Shown: positions 35,680 through 45,092, numbered from the stretch's first letter. The stretch is DNA of 47,770 bases from Bacillus sp. J33 (GCF_000518885.1 NZ_JAEL01000037.1:1-47770); one strand, 5' to 3'. Numbers and translations are program-made. Notes: generated from the letters alone by a model not told the origin.

Positions 35680-36021
35680 GGCTGTTTTCGTAAAGTTTGT
35701 AGGCGGCTAACTAAGGGTAACCAACTAAGTTGATTGTAGCGAAGGAGACTTGACTCCTCGAAAATGCCTTTATTTAAGAAGAGTTTTGGTATGGTTTTTC
35801 CATTGGATCAGTTCAATGTAAACAAGATTCATTTAAAATCTATGAAACCTTTTACTAGTTTAATCCGTTAATAGTAGTATTCCAAATTTTTCAAAAAGAG
35901 AAACATCTCGATAGAACACAGGACTTTGAGAGGAAGCATCGAATATATAAATGGTTAGGAGCAATTTAATAGATAAAAAAATAAATGCGACACTGCATGA
36001 GATCGATAAGGGGAGGTTTCA
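35680..36021. other. Intergenic region before the MoxR gene
   Basis: No gene supported. Around 35728-35765 a stretch with GTTGATTGTAGCGAAGGAG and GACTCCTCG resembles, from memory, one end of the Bacillus dispersed repeat suspected at 9067-9183. The rest is AT-rich and presumably holds the promoter of the moxR operon. Confidence 0.4.
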
Positions 36022-36978
36022 ATGAATCGGGAAAATATGCACCCTGCGATTGAAAGGGTATTGGAGAATATTGAGAGAGTGATGATTGGCAAGCGAGATG
36101 TAGCAGAGCTAAGCCTGGTGGCGCTTCTTGCTGAAGGCCATGTATTGCTGGAGGATGTACCAGGTGTCGGAAAAACGATGATGGTGCGTGCACTGGCAAA
36201 GTCAGTGGGGGCGCAATTTAAACGTATCCAATTTACACCCGACTTGCTTCCATCTGATGTAACAGGTGTTTCCATCTATAATCCAAAAGAAATGGAATTT
36301 CAGTTCAGGCCAGGCCCAATTATGGGAAATATCATTTTAGCCGACGAAATTAATAGAACCTCTCCAAAAACGCAATCTGCTCTTCTTGAGGGAATGGAAG
36401 AAAGCAGCGTCACGATTGATGGAGTGACGCACCGACTTGAAAAGCCATTTTTTGTTATGGCGACGCAGAACCCGATTGAATATGAGGGGACATATCCCCT
36501 TCCGGAAGCTCAGCTCGACCGTTTCTTATTAAAAATGAAAATGGGCTATCCCGAGATTGCGGAAGAAATGGAAGTGCTAAATCGCGCTCAGCGGATTCCG
36601 CCGATTGAAGAACTGGAGCCTGTTATTGATTTGGCTGAACTTCGCGGGCTTCAGCAAGAAATTAAGGAAGTCCATGTTGATGATACAATTAAGCGCTACA
36701 TCGTAGATATTGCCAATCGGACAAGAACACACAGCAGCGTATATTTGGGGGCAAGTCCGCGCGGTTCGATTGCTTTAATGAAAGCTGCCCAGGCATATGC
36801 ATTTATGTATGGACGTGATTATGTGATTCCGGATGACATCCAGTATTTGGCGCCTGCCGTGTTTGTCCACCGAATCATTTTAAAATCGGAGGCGAAGTTT
36901 GAAGGCATTACAGCGGAGGAAGTGGTAGAACGAGTAATTGCCAGAGTTCCAGTCCCTGTTCAAAGGTTAGTGAAGTAA
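36022..36978 (+). CDS. MoxR family AAA+ ATPase (YeaC-like)
   Basis: 318 residues. AAA+ ATPase with Walker A EDVPGVGKTMM, the MoxR stretch FKRIQFTPDLLPSDVTG, Walker B ILADEINRTSPKTQSALLEGMEE, sensor FVMATQNPIEYEGTYPLPEAQLDRF and a C-terminal lid domain. MoxR proteins are chaperone-like and usually work with VWA or DUF58 proteins. A DUF58 gene follows by one base and a membrane transglutaminase gene overlaps that, as in B. subtilis yeaC-yeaD-yebA. GGGGAGG precedes the ATG. Confidence 0.94.
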   Translation: MNRENMHPAIERVLENIERVMIGKRDVAELSLVALLAEGHVLLEDVPGVGKTMMVRALAKSVGAQFKRIQFTPDLLPSDVTGVSIYNPKEMEFQFRPGPIMGNIILADEINRTSPKTQSALLEGMEESSVTIDGVTHRLEKPFFVMATQNPIEYEGTYPLPEAQLDRFLLKMKMGYPEIAEEMEVLNRAQRIPPIEELEPVIDLAELRGLQQEIKEVHVDDTIKRYIVDIANRTRTHSSVYLGASPRGSIALMKAAQAYAFMYGRDYVIPDDIQYLAPAVFVHRIILKSEAKFEGITAEEVVERVIARVPVPVQRLVK

Positions 36979-36979
36979 G

Positions 36980-38197
36980 ATGAACAGGGTGTATAATGCC
37001 TTAAAAGGTGTATGGAAACTAATTGTCTTATTTGTTCTCATTCTCCTCACCTTTTCTTATGCCATGTTTCAGGGAGGGTTTGTTAGCTGGTTTTTATTTT
37101 ACAGTTTTCTTCCATTTGCTTTGTATGCACTTGCTTTATCCTTATACTCCTTGAATGACTTTCAGGTGGAGCGGCAGCTGCCCAAAACGGAGTTCAATGC
37201 AGGTGAGAATGCCGTTATCAGCTTGAAGATAGAAAGGAAGACGGCCATTCCGCTTTTATACCTGGTCATTGAGGATGTGGCAAGCGACCAGCTCCTTTAT
37301 TCGAAACAGGGCAAAAAGGCGAAACGGTTTCTGTTTCCCGGGTTTCAAAAGGAAATCTCGCTTCAATATCAAATAGATCGTTTGCCAAGGGGAGAATATT
37401 TTTTCAAGTCCATACGGATCAGCACCGGTGATCCCCTTGGTTTAATTGAGAAAGAAACGCATGTTCAGGCTGAAAGCCGAATGATTGTCTATCCTGCCTA
37501 TGAGGACATTATCTATAAGCCTTTGGCACATCATTATGATCAGGGGATGACTGCTTCAAAAGAGCGGGTGCAGAGGGATACTTCCATGGCCATTGGGATA
37601 AGGGAGTATCAGCCGGGAGACAGATTTTCCTGGATTAACTGGAAAGCAACTGCTAAGCGCAATGATATTATGACAAAAGAGTTTGAACAAAGACAATCCC
37701 ATGATGTATATATCCTTATGGATTGTGCGCCTGACAGCCGCTTTGAAGCTATCGTTTCTTTTACCGCAACGATTGTAAGAGCAATCCTCCGCAAAGGAGC
37801 TCAGGTGGGCTTCCTGTCATCTGCAGCAGATCGGACTGTTTTTCCAATCAGGGGGGGAGAAGGACAGCAGCTGCAGCTTTTTTATCATCTGGCAAAAATA
37901 AAGGATGACTCCTCTGTTACAGTTGAACGGGTACTGGAGGCTGAAAATTTTCTCTTGCAGCAAAATATCCAGCTTATGATCATTACATCGCAATTGTCAA
38001 AGGCGCTAATTGAAAAAACGGGGTTTTTTTCCTCTAAGAAAGGTGCCGTTACCATTTTTTTAATAAAAGCAGAACACGAATCCCCTGCGCAGGAGGAGAT
38101 TGCGCTATCGGCATTAGCCAGCGCCCGGGGGGGAAGGGTCATCATGGTTCAGAACGGGCAATTTTCAGAAGCATTTTCGGGGGTGAGCAAGGGATGA
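36980..38197 (+). CDS. DUF58 domain membrane protein (YeaD-like)
   Basis: 405 residues. Two N-terminal membrane helices are followed by a DUF58 core (RVQRDTSMAIGIREYQPGD ... WINWKATAKRNDIMTKEFEQRQSHDVYILMDC), a VWA-related fold. Typical partner of MoxR ATPases; the precise function is unknown but envelope-related assembly is suspected. It overlaps the next gene by four bases (ATGA). Confidence 0.92.
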   Translation: MNRVYNALKGVWKLIVLFVLILLTFSYAMFQGGFVSWFLFYSFLPFALYALALSLYSLNDFQVERQLPKTEFNAGENAVISLKIERKTAIPLLYLVIEDVASDQLLYSKQGKKAKRFLFPGFQKEISLQYQIDRLPRGEYFFKSIRISTGDPLGLIEKETHVQAESRMIVYPAYEDIIYKPLAHHYDQGMTASKERVQRDTSMAIGIREYQPGDRFSWINWKATAKRNDIMTKEFEQRQSHDVYILMDCAPDSRFEAIVSFTATIVRAILRKGAQVGFLSSAADRTVFPIRGGEGQQLQLFYHLAKIKDDSSVTVERVLEAENFLLQQNIQLMIITSQLSKALIEKTGFFSSKKGAVTIFLIKAEHESPAQEEIALSALASARGGRVIMVQNGQFSEAFSGVSKG

Positions 38198-40392
38198 AGT
38201 CTCATAAAAAAGATGTTGCCACCTTTCTTTTATATGGACTGGGCTTTTTGCTGTTATGGGAATGGCTGAGACCCCTTAAAGAATTGACTGAAACTTCGAA
38301 TATAACCGTTTTTCTAATGTTTCTTGTGTTATCGCTGATGCTTGCTTTTTTCGGTGTCAGCACTATATTAAGCGGGTTTATAAAGGTGCTTTACATTATC
38401 TATGAGCTGCATTACCTATATTTTGAGGGCTCTTTCTTTCAAACTTCATGGATAACTCCGTTCCTGGAGGACCTGGGATATAATTTCGGGTTAATGGCTG
38501 AAAGAGATTGGACGAGCATGACGAACCTTTTCAGAACTCTGCTCTTCTTTATTCTGCTTTGGCTGATGACTTATTTAATTCAATACTGGCTCATTAACCG
38601 CAAACGGATTTTTATCTTCTTTTTTATGACACTCGTCTATATAACTGTTCTGGATACATTTACTCCTTATATAGCAGATGGAGCAATTGTCAGAACAGTG
38701 GCTGCGGGCTTTGCTGTCATGGGCATCCTGACTTTTTACCGCCTTCTTGATAAGGAGGGGATTAGCAAAGAGGGCTCCCTATCGCGCAGATGGATGGTTC
38801 CTCTTGCCGTTCTAATAGCAGTCAGTACCGGTTTGGGGTATGCCGCACCCAAGGCAGAGCCAATTTGGCCGGATCCCGTTCCGTTTATTAAATCGTACGG
38901 GCAAAACAGTGGGGAAGATGGCCCCGGGATCCAGAAGATCGGTTATGGCGAAGATGATTCACGTCTTGGTGGGCCATTTGTCGGGGACAATCAGGTGGTA
39001 TTCAGGTCTGAAGTGGAATCGCGCCATTACTGGAAGGTGGAAACCAAAGATACTTATACAGGCAAAGGATGGGTCACCTCACAGCCTGAGGAAGAATTTG
39101 TCCCATTTGAAATGGGAGAGGACATTCCGGTCTCTTCGTTTATTGATAATGAGGCGATCGAAACAACCGAAGAAACAAGCAAGGTATATACATTTATGAA
39201 TTATCCGCATGTGGTTTATCCGCTAGGTATTAAAAGTATTGATGCCCCGCCTTTTATTACGTTTGAGCTTGAATCGGCTACAGAAAAAATCCGTACTTTG
39301 GATGGCGGCCGCCCAATGGCGCTGGACCAATATGAGCTGAGCTTCCAGATACCGAAATATAGTGTAACGGCTATGAAGGAGGCGGAGACGAAAGCTGCGG
39401 CCCTTACTGGGGAATTCATGTCACGCTATACACAGCTTCCTGAAGATTTACCCGAAAGAGTTAGGGAGCTGGCGCTTGAAATCACTCAGGATAAACCTGA
39501 TTGGTTTGAAAAAGCCAGAGAACTTGAAAGGTATTTCCATAGAGCAGAATATACCTATGACCAGACAGATGTGGCTATTCCCGATGAAGATGAAGATTAT
39601 GTTGACCAGTTTTTATTTGATACAAAACGGGGATATTGCGATAATTTCTCCACTTCCATGGTGGTCATGGCCAGAGCAATTGGTATGCCGGCAAGGTGGG
39701 TGAAGGGCTATACAGAGGGAGAATTCAAGCAGTCTCCTGGATCTGGCCTTCGTTTATTTGAGGTCACAAATAACAATGCCCATTCATGGGTAGAGATTTA
39801 TTTTCCTGAAATCGGCTGGGTTCCGTTTGAGCCGACCCAGGGTTTTAGCAATAACGTGCAATTCAATTTTGATAATGCTAGTCAAAATGCTAGCCAGCCG
39901 GAAATTGAAGAGCCGAAAGAGACGGAAACTCCAGTGAAGCCGGAAAAGCCTGAGGAGACAACTGCACAAGAATCTTCATTTTCTGTCAAAGAGCTGTGGG
40001 ATTCATTAAAAGCTTTTGCTGCGAAGCATTGGATTGCCTTTGCCATAATCATTCTGGCCGCAGCTATTCTGGCTGCTGTGCTTTATCGGAAACGCGGCCG
40101 CTGGCTGCCGCATTATTTCTTATGGCGCTTTAAACAGACAAAGAAGGATGAACACTTTCCTCAAGCATATTTGATTCTTTTAAAAGAGCTGGATCGTTAC
40201 GGTCTAAAAAGAAAGAATAGGCAGACTTTAAGAGAGTATGCCAAATATGTAGACAGCTTCTTTTCGACAAAGGAAATGAGCCATTTGACCGCGCGCTATG
40301 AAGAGCTCGTTTACAAGGGCGTCCTTAAAGAAGGAAGCTGGAGCGAGACAAAGGAATTGTGGGAAAATTTAATTAAAAAGACAATAGCTTGA
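38194..40392 (+). CDS. Membrane-bound transglutaminase-like protein (YebA-like)
   Basis: 732 residues. About six N-terminal membrane helices, an extracellular transglutaminase-like domain with C482 (KRGYCDNFSTSM) and H530 (NNAHSWVEIYF) and a third position E546 (WVPFEPTQG) where Asp is more usual, then a Pro/Glu linker, another helix (WIAFAIIILAAAILAAVLY) and a cytoplasmic DUF4129-like tail. Third gene of the MoxR-DUF58-transglutaminase operon. The substrate is unknown; a cysteine-protease or cross-linking role on envelope proteins is inferred from the fold. Confidence 0.92.
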   Translation: MKSHKKDVATFLLYGLGFLLLWEWLRPLKELTETSNITVFLMFLVLSLMLAFFGVSTILSGFIKVLYIIYELHYLYFEGSFFQTSWITPFLEDLGYNFGLMAERDWTSMTNLFRTLLFFILLWLMTYLIQYWLINRKRIFIFFFMTLVYITVLDTFTPYIADGAIVRTVAAGFAVMGILTFYRLLDKEGISKEGSLSRRWMVPLAVLIAVSTGLGYAAPKAEPIWPDPVPFIKSYGQNSGEDGPGIQKIGYGEDDSRLGGPFVGDNQVVFRSEVESRHYWKVETKDTYTGKGWVTSQPEEEFVPFEMGEDIPVSSFIDNEAIETTEETSKVYTFMNYPHVVYPLGIKSIDAPPFITFELESATEKIRTLDGGRPMALDQYELSFQIPKYSVTAMKEAETKAAALTGEFMSRYTQLPEDLPERVRELALEITQDKPDWFEKARELERYFHRAEYTYDQTDVAIPDEDEDYVDQFLFDTKRGYCDNFSTSMVVMARAIGMPARWVKGYTEGEFKQSPGSGLRLFEVTNNNAHSWVEIYFPEIGWVPFEPTQGFSNNVQFNFDNASQNASQPEIEEPKETETPVKPEKPEETTAQESSFSVKELWDSLKAFAAKHWIAFAIIILAAAILAAVLYRKRGRWLPHYFLWRFKQTKKDEHFPQAYLILLKELDRYGLKRKNRQTLREYAKYVDSFFSTKEMSHLTARYEELVYKGVLKEGSWSETKELWENLIKKTIA

Positions 40393-40477
40393 CCAAAAAT
40401 TAAGCATGTTGTTACAATAGGCAAATAAGACAACGGCATCGTTCGGATTTTGCCGTTATAACAACAATATGATGCAA

Positions 40478-40548
40478 CCTTCATATATCCTCGATAATAT
40501 GGTTCGAAAGTCTCTACCGGATCACCGTAAATGATCTGACTATGAAGG
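40478..40548 (+). promoter_or_regulatory. Guanine-class purine riboswitch aptamer upstream of guaA
   Basis: P1 pairs CCTTCATA with TATGAAGG; P2 is CTCGA/... with the conserved ATATGGTTCGAAAGTCTCTACCGG-type core shown in segments ATATGG, GTCTCTACC and CCGTAAAT; P3 is GATCA/TGATC. The ligand-reading base in GACTATG is C, the guanine/hypoxanthine type (adenine sensors have T). Bound guanine should stabilise P1. Confidence 0.95.
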
Positions 40549-40626
40549 CAGAATATGCTTTTTACTATAGGTAAAAACCGGAATTCTGCCTTCACTTTTT
40601 TTGTGGAGATAGAGTTCCGGTTTTTT
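40544..40626 (+). terminator. Expression platform of the guaA riboswitch (antiterminator / terminator)
   Basis: Antiterminator: GAAGGCAGAAT (40544-40554), overlapping the 3' arm of P1, pairs with ATTCTGCCTTC (40583-40593). Terminator: AAAAACCGGAA..CTTCAC (40573-40595) pairs with GTGGAG..TTCCGGTTTTTT (40603-40626). They share the ATTCTGCCTTC segment, so they exclude each other. Guanine-stabilised P1 blocks the antiterminator and favours termination, an OFF switch like that of xpt. Confidence 0.85.
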
Positions 40627-40720
40627 ATATGCAGGCGTGCAAAGAATTAATTTTTCCTAGATATTTTTTTCGCAGAAGAGAAGAATAAAAGCAAGATAAT
40701 AAATTAATGAGGTGAACAGC

Positions 40721-42274
40721 GTGACGGGGAAAACAGAACTTCAAAATCAAGAGATGATCGTAGTGCTGGATTTTGGAAGCCAGTACAATCAGTTAATTAC
40801 GCGAAGAATCCGCGAATTGGGCGTATACAGTGAGCTTCATCCGCATACGATTACAGCTGCGGAGATTAAAGAGATGAATCCAAAGGGCATCATCTTCTCT
40901 GGCGGCCCTAACAGTGTCTACGGGGAAAATGCTTTCCGCTGCGATGAAGAAATTTTTGAACTGGGCTTGCCGATTTTCGGCATTTGCTATGGAATGCAGC
41001 TGATGACAATGCATTTCGACGGAAAAGTGGAACCTGCCAAGCATCGTGAATACGGAAAAGCAGTCCTCAAGGTTGAAAATGAATCAAAATTATTTGCAGA
41101 CCTTCCAAAAGAACAGACTGTTTGGATGAGCCATGGAGATCTTGTAGTGGAAGCGCCAGCTGGCTTTACTGTAGATGGTACTAATCCTTCTTGCCCGATT
41201 GCTGCCATGAGCAATGAAGAGCGCGGTTTATATGCTGTTCAGTTCCACCCGGAAGTCCGCCATTCTGTCTACGGAAATGATATGCTGAAAAACTTTGTAT
41301 TTGGCGTTTGCGGCTGTACTGGCGATTGGTCCATGGAAAACTTCATTGAAATTGAAATGGAGAAAATTCGCCAGGAAGTGGGCGACAAAAAAGTACTTTG
41401 CGCATTAAGCGGCGGTGTTGATTCTTCTGTCGTAGCTGTTCTTATCCATAAAGCAATTGGGGATCAGCTGACTTGTATCTTTGTGGACCATGGCTTACTA
41501 AGGAAAGATGAAGCAGAAGGCGTCATGAAGACATTTGCTGATGGCTTCAATATGAATGTTATTAAAGTGGATGCACAAGAGCGTTTCCTGAATAAACTTA
41601 AAGGTGTCAGCGACCCGGAACAAAAACGCAAAATTATCGGCAACGAATTCATCTATGTTTTTGATGATGAAGCTGCAAAGCTTGAAGGCATCGAATTCCT
41701 TGCTCAGGGAACGCTTTATACAGATATTATTGAAAGCGGTACGGCTACTGCGCAAACGATTAAATCTCATCACAACGTAGGCGGGCTGCCTGAAGATATG
41801 CAGTTCAAGCTAATCGAGCCGCTGAACACATTATTTAAGGATGAAGTTCGCGCACTTGGAACGGAACTTGGCATTCCGGATGAGATTGTATGGAGACAGC
41901 CATTCCCAGGGCCTGGCTTAGGCATCCGTGTACTTGGAGAAATTTCTGAGGAAAAACTGGAAATCGTGCGCGAGTCCGATGCAATTTTGCGCGAAGAAAT
42001 TAAAAAAGCTGGGTTGGACCGGGATATTTGGCAGTATTTTACTGTTCTTCCTGACATCCGCAGTGTTGGTGTGATGGGTGACGCACGCACATATGATTAT
42101 ACAATCGGGATTCGTGCAGTTACATCCATTGATGGAATGACTTCAGACTGGGCCCGTATTCCTTGGGATGTGCTTGAAGTAATCTCTACCCGAATAGTTA
42201 ACGAAGTGTCTCACATTAACAGAGTGGTGTATGATATTACAAGCAAGCCGCCAGCCACAATTGAGTGGGAATAA
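40721..42274 (+). CDS. guaA: GMP synthase (glutamine-hydrolysing)
   Basis: GuaA converts XMP to GMP using ATP and glutamine. The 517-residue protein has a class I glutamine amidotransferase domain (nucleophile Cys in GICYGMQL; His/Glu in QFHPEVRHS), an ATP-pyrophosphatase domain with PP-loop [10 protein letters not shown], and the C-terminal dimerisation domain ([17 protein letters not shown] ... KPPATIEWE). GTG at 40721 is preceded by GAGGTGA at proper spacing; an alternative GTG lies three codons upstream. Controlled by the guanine riboswitch just upstream. Terminator follows. Confidence 0.98.
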   Translation: MTGKTELQNQEMIVVLDFGSQYNQLITRRIRELGVYSELHPHTITAAEIKEMNPKGIIFSGGPNSVYGENAFRCDEEIFELGLPIFGICYGMQLMTMHFDGKVEPAKHREYGKAVLKVENESKLFADLPKEQTVWMSHGDLVVEAPAGFTVDGTNPSCPIAAMSNEERGLYAVQFHPEVRHSVYGNDMLKNFVFGVCGCTGDWSMENFIEIEMEKIRQEVGDKKVLCALSGGVDSSVVAVLIHKAIGDQLTCIFVDHGLLRKDEAEGVMKTFADGFNMNVIKVDAQERFLNKLKGVSDPEQKRKIIGNEFIYVFDDEAAKLEGIEFLAQGTLYTDIIESGTATAQTIKSHHNVGGLPEDMQFKLIEPLNTLFKDEVRALGTELGIPDEIVWRQPFPGPGLGIRVLGEISEEKLEIVRESDAILREEIKKAGLDRDIWQYFTVLPDIRSVGVMGDARTYDYTIGIRAVTSIDGMTSDWARIPWDVLEVISTRIVNEVSHINRVVYDITSKPPATIEWE

Positions 42275-42289
42275 AATACGAACATTGGG

Positions 42290-42319
42290 AAAAAGCGGAC
42301 ATTTAATGTTCGCTTTTTC
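42290..42319 (+). terminator. Terminator after guaA
   Basis: AAAAAGCGGACAT / ATGTTCGCTTTTT stem with a very short loop and a T-rich end, 16 bases after the stop. Confidence 0.85.
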
Positions 42320-42373
42320 TGTTGACTGGGACTTTTTGAGGTGTTAATATAAAGAAGAATTAAATATGTCGTA

Positions 42374-42448
42374 TTACGTCGTATAATCTTGGGAATATGG
42401 CCCGAAAGTTTCTACCGAGCTACCGTAAATAGCTTGACTACGAGGTAA
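42374..42448 (+). promoter_or_regulatory. Guanine-class purine riboswitch aptamer upstream of the purine permease
   Basis: P1 pairs TTACGTCGTA (42374-42383) with TACGAGGTAA (42439-42448), one mismatch. The core has ATATGG, GTTTCTACCG and CCGTAAAT; P3 is AGCTA/TAGCT. The reading base in GACTACG is C, so guanine or hypoxanthine is the ligand. It controls the permease gene through the downstream terminator. Confidence 0.95.
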
Positions 42449-42523
42449 GTGCAGCTTTTAGGGAATGGTTTTAGCCATTATAGCTTCCTTATTAATCCCT
42501 AATCGTGCACGAGCCCTGTTGTC

Positions 42524-42554
42524 AAAGCTCCGGTACTCTGCCGGAGTTTTTTTA
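42524..42554 (+). terminator. Riboswitch terminator before the purine permease
   Basis: CTCCGG / CCGGAG stem with a seven-base loop and a run of seven T. The intervening leader also contains GTGCA...TGCAC with TTAGGGA...TCCCTAA and AATGG...CCATT pairs, which could form the competing structure. Confidence 0.88.
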
Positions 42555-42591
42555 TTGGAAAAATATAGACAACCTTATAGGGGGAAAAGGA

Positions 42592-43920
42592 ATGAAGAAA
42601 TACTTCCAGTTTGAAGAGCTTGGAACAAACTATCGCCGTGAATTTATCGGCGGTCTTACAACGTTTTTAGCCATGGCATATATTTTAGTAGTTAATCCGA
42701 TAACCCTATCGTTAATGGATATACCGGATCTGCCTGATGCGATGAGAATGGATTATGGTGCTGTATTTGTAGCTACTGCTGTAGCTGCAGCGATAGGTTC
42801 ATTGCTCATGGGGCTTTTAGCCAAATACCCAATCGCACTTGCTCCGGGCATGGGCTTAAATGCATTCTTTGCTTATACAGTCGTTTTAACCATGGGAATT
42901 CCGTGGCAGCATGCTTTAGGCGGAGTCTTAATTTCAGGGATCATTTTTATCTTATTAACTCTGACTGGTCTACGCGAAAAAATTATCAATTCGATACCTG
43001 CAGAATTAAAATATGCTGTCAGTGCCGGGATCGGTCTATTTATTACATTCGTTGGTGCCCAGAGTGCCGGGCTTATTGTGAATAATGATGCCGTCTTAGT
43101 TGGCTTAGGCGATTTTACTGACGGGAATGTTCTGCTGGCCATCTTTGGTATTGCCGTAACAGTTATATTAATGACAAAAGGAGTTAATGGCGGAATTTTC
43201 ATCGGTATGGTGATTACAACCATCGCAGGGATGATCGCAGGATTGATTGATGTCCCAGGAAAGGTTGTGGATTCCATTCCAAGTGTGGCTCCAACCTTTG
43301 GGGCGGCATTTGAGGCTTATGGAGATCCTTCATTCTTTTCAACAAGCATGCTGGTAGTTGTGTTAACATTTTTATTCGTTGATTTCTTTGATACAGCCGG
43401 AACATTAGTAGGCGTAGCGAATCAGGCTGGCTTAATGAAAGACAATAAATTGCCGCGGGCAGGAAAAGCATTGTTCGCCGATTCTGCTGCAACTGTAGTA
43501 GGTGCGGTGTTTGGAACATCAACCACAACTTCATTTATTGAGTCATCATCTGGTGTTGCTGCGGGTGCAAGAACTGGCTTTGCTTCAATTGTAACAGCAG
43601 GGCTGTTCCTATTATCACTATTCTTTTTCCCGCTATTGGAAGTCATTACTTCAGCTGTGACAGCCCCGGCATTAATTATTGTAGGTGTATTGATGGTAGC
43701 TTCATTAGGGAAGATTGACTGGAATAAGTTCGAAATTGCTGTTCCGGCTTTCCTTACGATCATTGTTATGCCGCTGTCCTACAGCATTGCTACAGGAATT
43801 GCAGTCGGATTCATTTTCTATCCAATTACAATGATTGTAAAAGGACGCACCAAAGAGATCCATCCGGTTATGTACGTGCTGTTTGTGATCTTTATCCTGT
43901 ACTTTATTTTCTTAAAATAA
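42592..43920 (+). CDS. pbuG: Guanine/hypoxanthine permease (PbuG-like, AzgA family)
   Basis: 442-residue polytopic transporter of the NCS2/AzgA group. Characteristic stretches: FIGGLTTFLAMAYILVVNP, ALAPGMGLNAFFAYTVVLTMG, DFFDTAGTLVGVANQAGL and FGTSTTTSFIESSSGVAAGARTGF. It imports hypoxanthine and guanine by proton symport. The guanine riboswitch upstream fits. The ATG at 42592 follows AGGGGGGAAAAGG; a longer frame would read through the riboswitch terminator. Confidence 0.95.
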   Translation: MKKYFQFEELGTNYRREFIGGLTTFLAMAYILVVNPITLSLMDIPDLPDAMRMDYGAVFVATAVAAAIGSLLMGLLAKYPIALAPGMGLNAFFAYTVVLTMGIPWQHALGGVLISGIIFILLTLTGLREKIINSIPAELKYAVSAGIGLFITFVGAQSAGLIVNNDAVLVGLGDFTDGNVLLAIFGIAVTVILMTKGVNGGIFIGMVITTIAGMIAGLIDVPGKVVDSIPSVAPTFGAAFEAYGDPSFFSTSMLVVVLTFLFVDFFDTAGTLVGVANQAGLMKDNKLPRAGKALFADSAATVVGAVFGTSTTTSFIESSSGVAAGARTGFASIVTAGLFLLSLFFFPLLEVITSAVTAPALIIVGVLMVASLGKIDWNKFEIAVPAFLTIIVMPLSYSIATGIAVGFIFYPITMIVKGRTKEIHPVMYVLFVIFILYFIFLK

Positions 43921-43930
43921 AAACTTGCCT

Positions 43931-43963
43931 GGGGATCCGCTTAAGCAGCGGGTCTCTTTTTAT
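43931..43963 (+). terminator. Terminator after the purine permease
   Basis: GATCCGC / GCGGGTC stem (one G:T pair) with a seven-base loop, followed by a T-rich run. Confidence 0.8.
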
Positions 43964-44051
43964 TCTGCAAATATTTCATCTAATCCGTTGACTTCCCGGG
44001 CAGGCTTTAATACCATGAGAGTACATTTGTTTAATGAGCGGGGAGAAAAGT

Positions 44052-44894
44052 ATGGGAGAATATAAGGTAAAAAAGGTACTTAATAATAATGTCCTAATCG
44101 GCAGTCATGAGTCATTTGGAGAAGTGGTTCTTATTGGGAAGGGTATAGGTTTTAACCGGAAGCCTGGTCAGCAGATTGACTCTGCACTGGTTGAAAAGCT
44201 TTTTGTGTTAAAAAATGAAAAAGAACAGGAAAATTATATTAAGCTAATGCCTTTTGTCGATAATGAATTGTTAGAAGCAATCATCTCCTCTATTGAATTG
44301 ATTAAACAAAGGTCAAACTCAATGCTTAATGAACATATTCACGTTGCTTTGACGGATCACTTGATGTTTGCTATCACCCGCTTAAAAAAGGGAATGGAAA
44401 TGAAAAACCCGTTCCTTATTGAAACCAAGGCCTTATATCCCTTTGAGTATGAAATAGCCCAGGAGGTTGTAAGCGTTATCGGAGAACGAACGGGCATTTA
44501 TTTGCCTGAGGGAGAAGTTGGTTTTATAGCCCTGCATGTTCATAGTGCCGTGATGAACCGCAACTTATCTGAGGTTAATCAGCATTCTCAGCTTGTAACT
44601 CATCTCGTTAACATGATTGAAGATCAGCTTGATATAGAAATTGATAAAGATAGCATAGATTATATGAGGCTCGTCCGTCATATCCGTTTTACGATTGAGC
44701 GCGTTAACAAAGGTGAGGTAGTGGAGGAACCGGAAAAAATAACTTCCCTCTTGAAAGAAGAATATCCGGTATGCTACAATCTCTCATGGAAGCTCATTAA
44801 GGTAATGCAGCAAACATTAAAAAAACCAGTCTATAATGCAGAAGCGGTATATTTGACCATGCATTTGCAGAGGCTTCAAAAGAAAATAAATTAG
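44052..44894 (+). CDS. glcT: GlcT, BglG-family transcription antiterminator for ptsG
   Basis: 280 residues. An RNA-binding CAT domain (KVKKVLNNNVLIGSHESFGEVVLIGKGIGF) is followed by two PRD domains whose phosphorylatable histidines are visible in NEHIHVALTDH, ALHVHSA, NQHSQLV and LVRHIRF. In glucose, dephosphorylated GlcT binds the RAT element and prevents termination before ptsG; without glucose, EII-glucose phosphorylates it. Both targets are present here. The ATG at 44052 has GGGGAG six bases upstream; an ATG six codons earlier does not. Confidence 0.96.
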   Translation: MGEYKVKKVLNNNVLIGSHESFGEVVLIGKGIGFNRKPGQQIDSALVEKLFVLKNEKEQENYIKLMPFVDNELLEAIISSIELIKQRSNSMLNEHIHVALTDHLMFAITRLKKGMEMKNPFLIETKALYPFEYEIAQEVVSVIGERTGIYLPEGEVGFIALHVHSAVMNRNLSEVNQHSQLVTHLVNMIEDQLDIEIDKDSIDYMRLVRHIRFTIERVNKGEVVEEPEKITSLLKEEYPVCYNLSWKLIKVMQQTLKKPVYNAEAVYLTMHLQRLQKKIN

Positions 44895-44909
44895 TCTTTA
44901 TTTATCTTT

Positions 44910-44938
44910 ACGTGTTACTGATTCGATCAGGCATGAGT
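44910..44938 (+). promoter_or_regulatory. RAT (ribonucleic antiterminator), GlcT binding site
   Basis: The sequence from ACGTGTTACTGATTCGATCA through GGCATGAGT closely matches the ptsG RAT of B. subtilis as I remember it. Its 3' end overlaps the terminator stem, so GlcT binding and terminator formation exclude each other. Confidence 0.93.
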
Positions 44939-45025
44939 GAAGAAAGGTAATGGAATTTAGGCAATTAGGGAAAGATACCCTTATATATGCCTAAGTTCTA
45001 TCCTTTTTTCCTCATGCCTTTTTTA
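44929..45025 (+). terminator. Terminator regulated by GlcT upstream of ptsG
   Basis: AGGCATGAG (44929-44937) pairs perfectly with CTCATGCCT (45011-45019) before six T. The loop extends the stem with GAAGAAAGG/CCTTTTTTCC and contains an inner TTAGGCA/TGCCTAA hairpin. Confidence 0.9.
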
Positions 45026-45092
45026 TTTGCATTTAATGCTTGCGAATGAAATGAAAACGCTTAATGAGTAAAAAATACTAGGGGGTTAACTT

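Noticed and set aside
40478-40548. Adenine riboswitch (P1 sequence CTTCATA...TATGAAG resembles pbuE)
   Set aside because: The ligand-reading base is C in GACTATG, not T, so guanine is the expected ligand.
42505-42591. N-terminal extension of the purine permease
   Set aside because: It would be translated from inside the riboswitch terminator; the ATG at 42592 has a strong ribosome site and family-like start.
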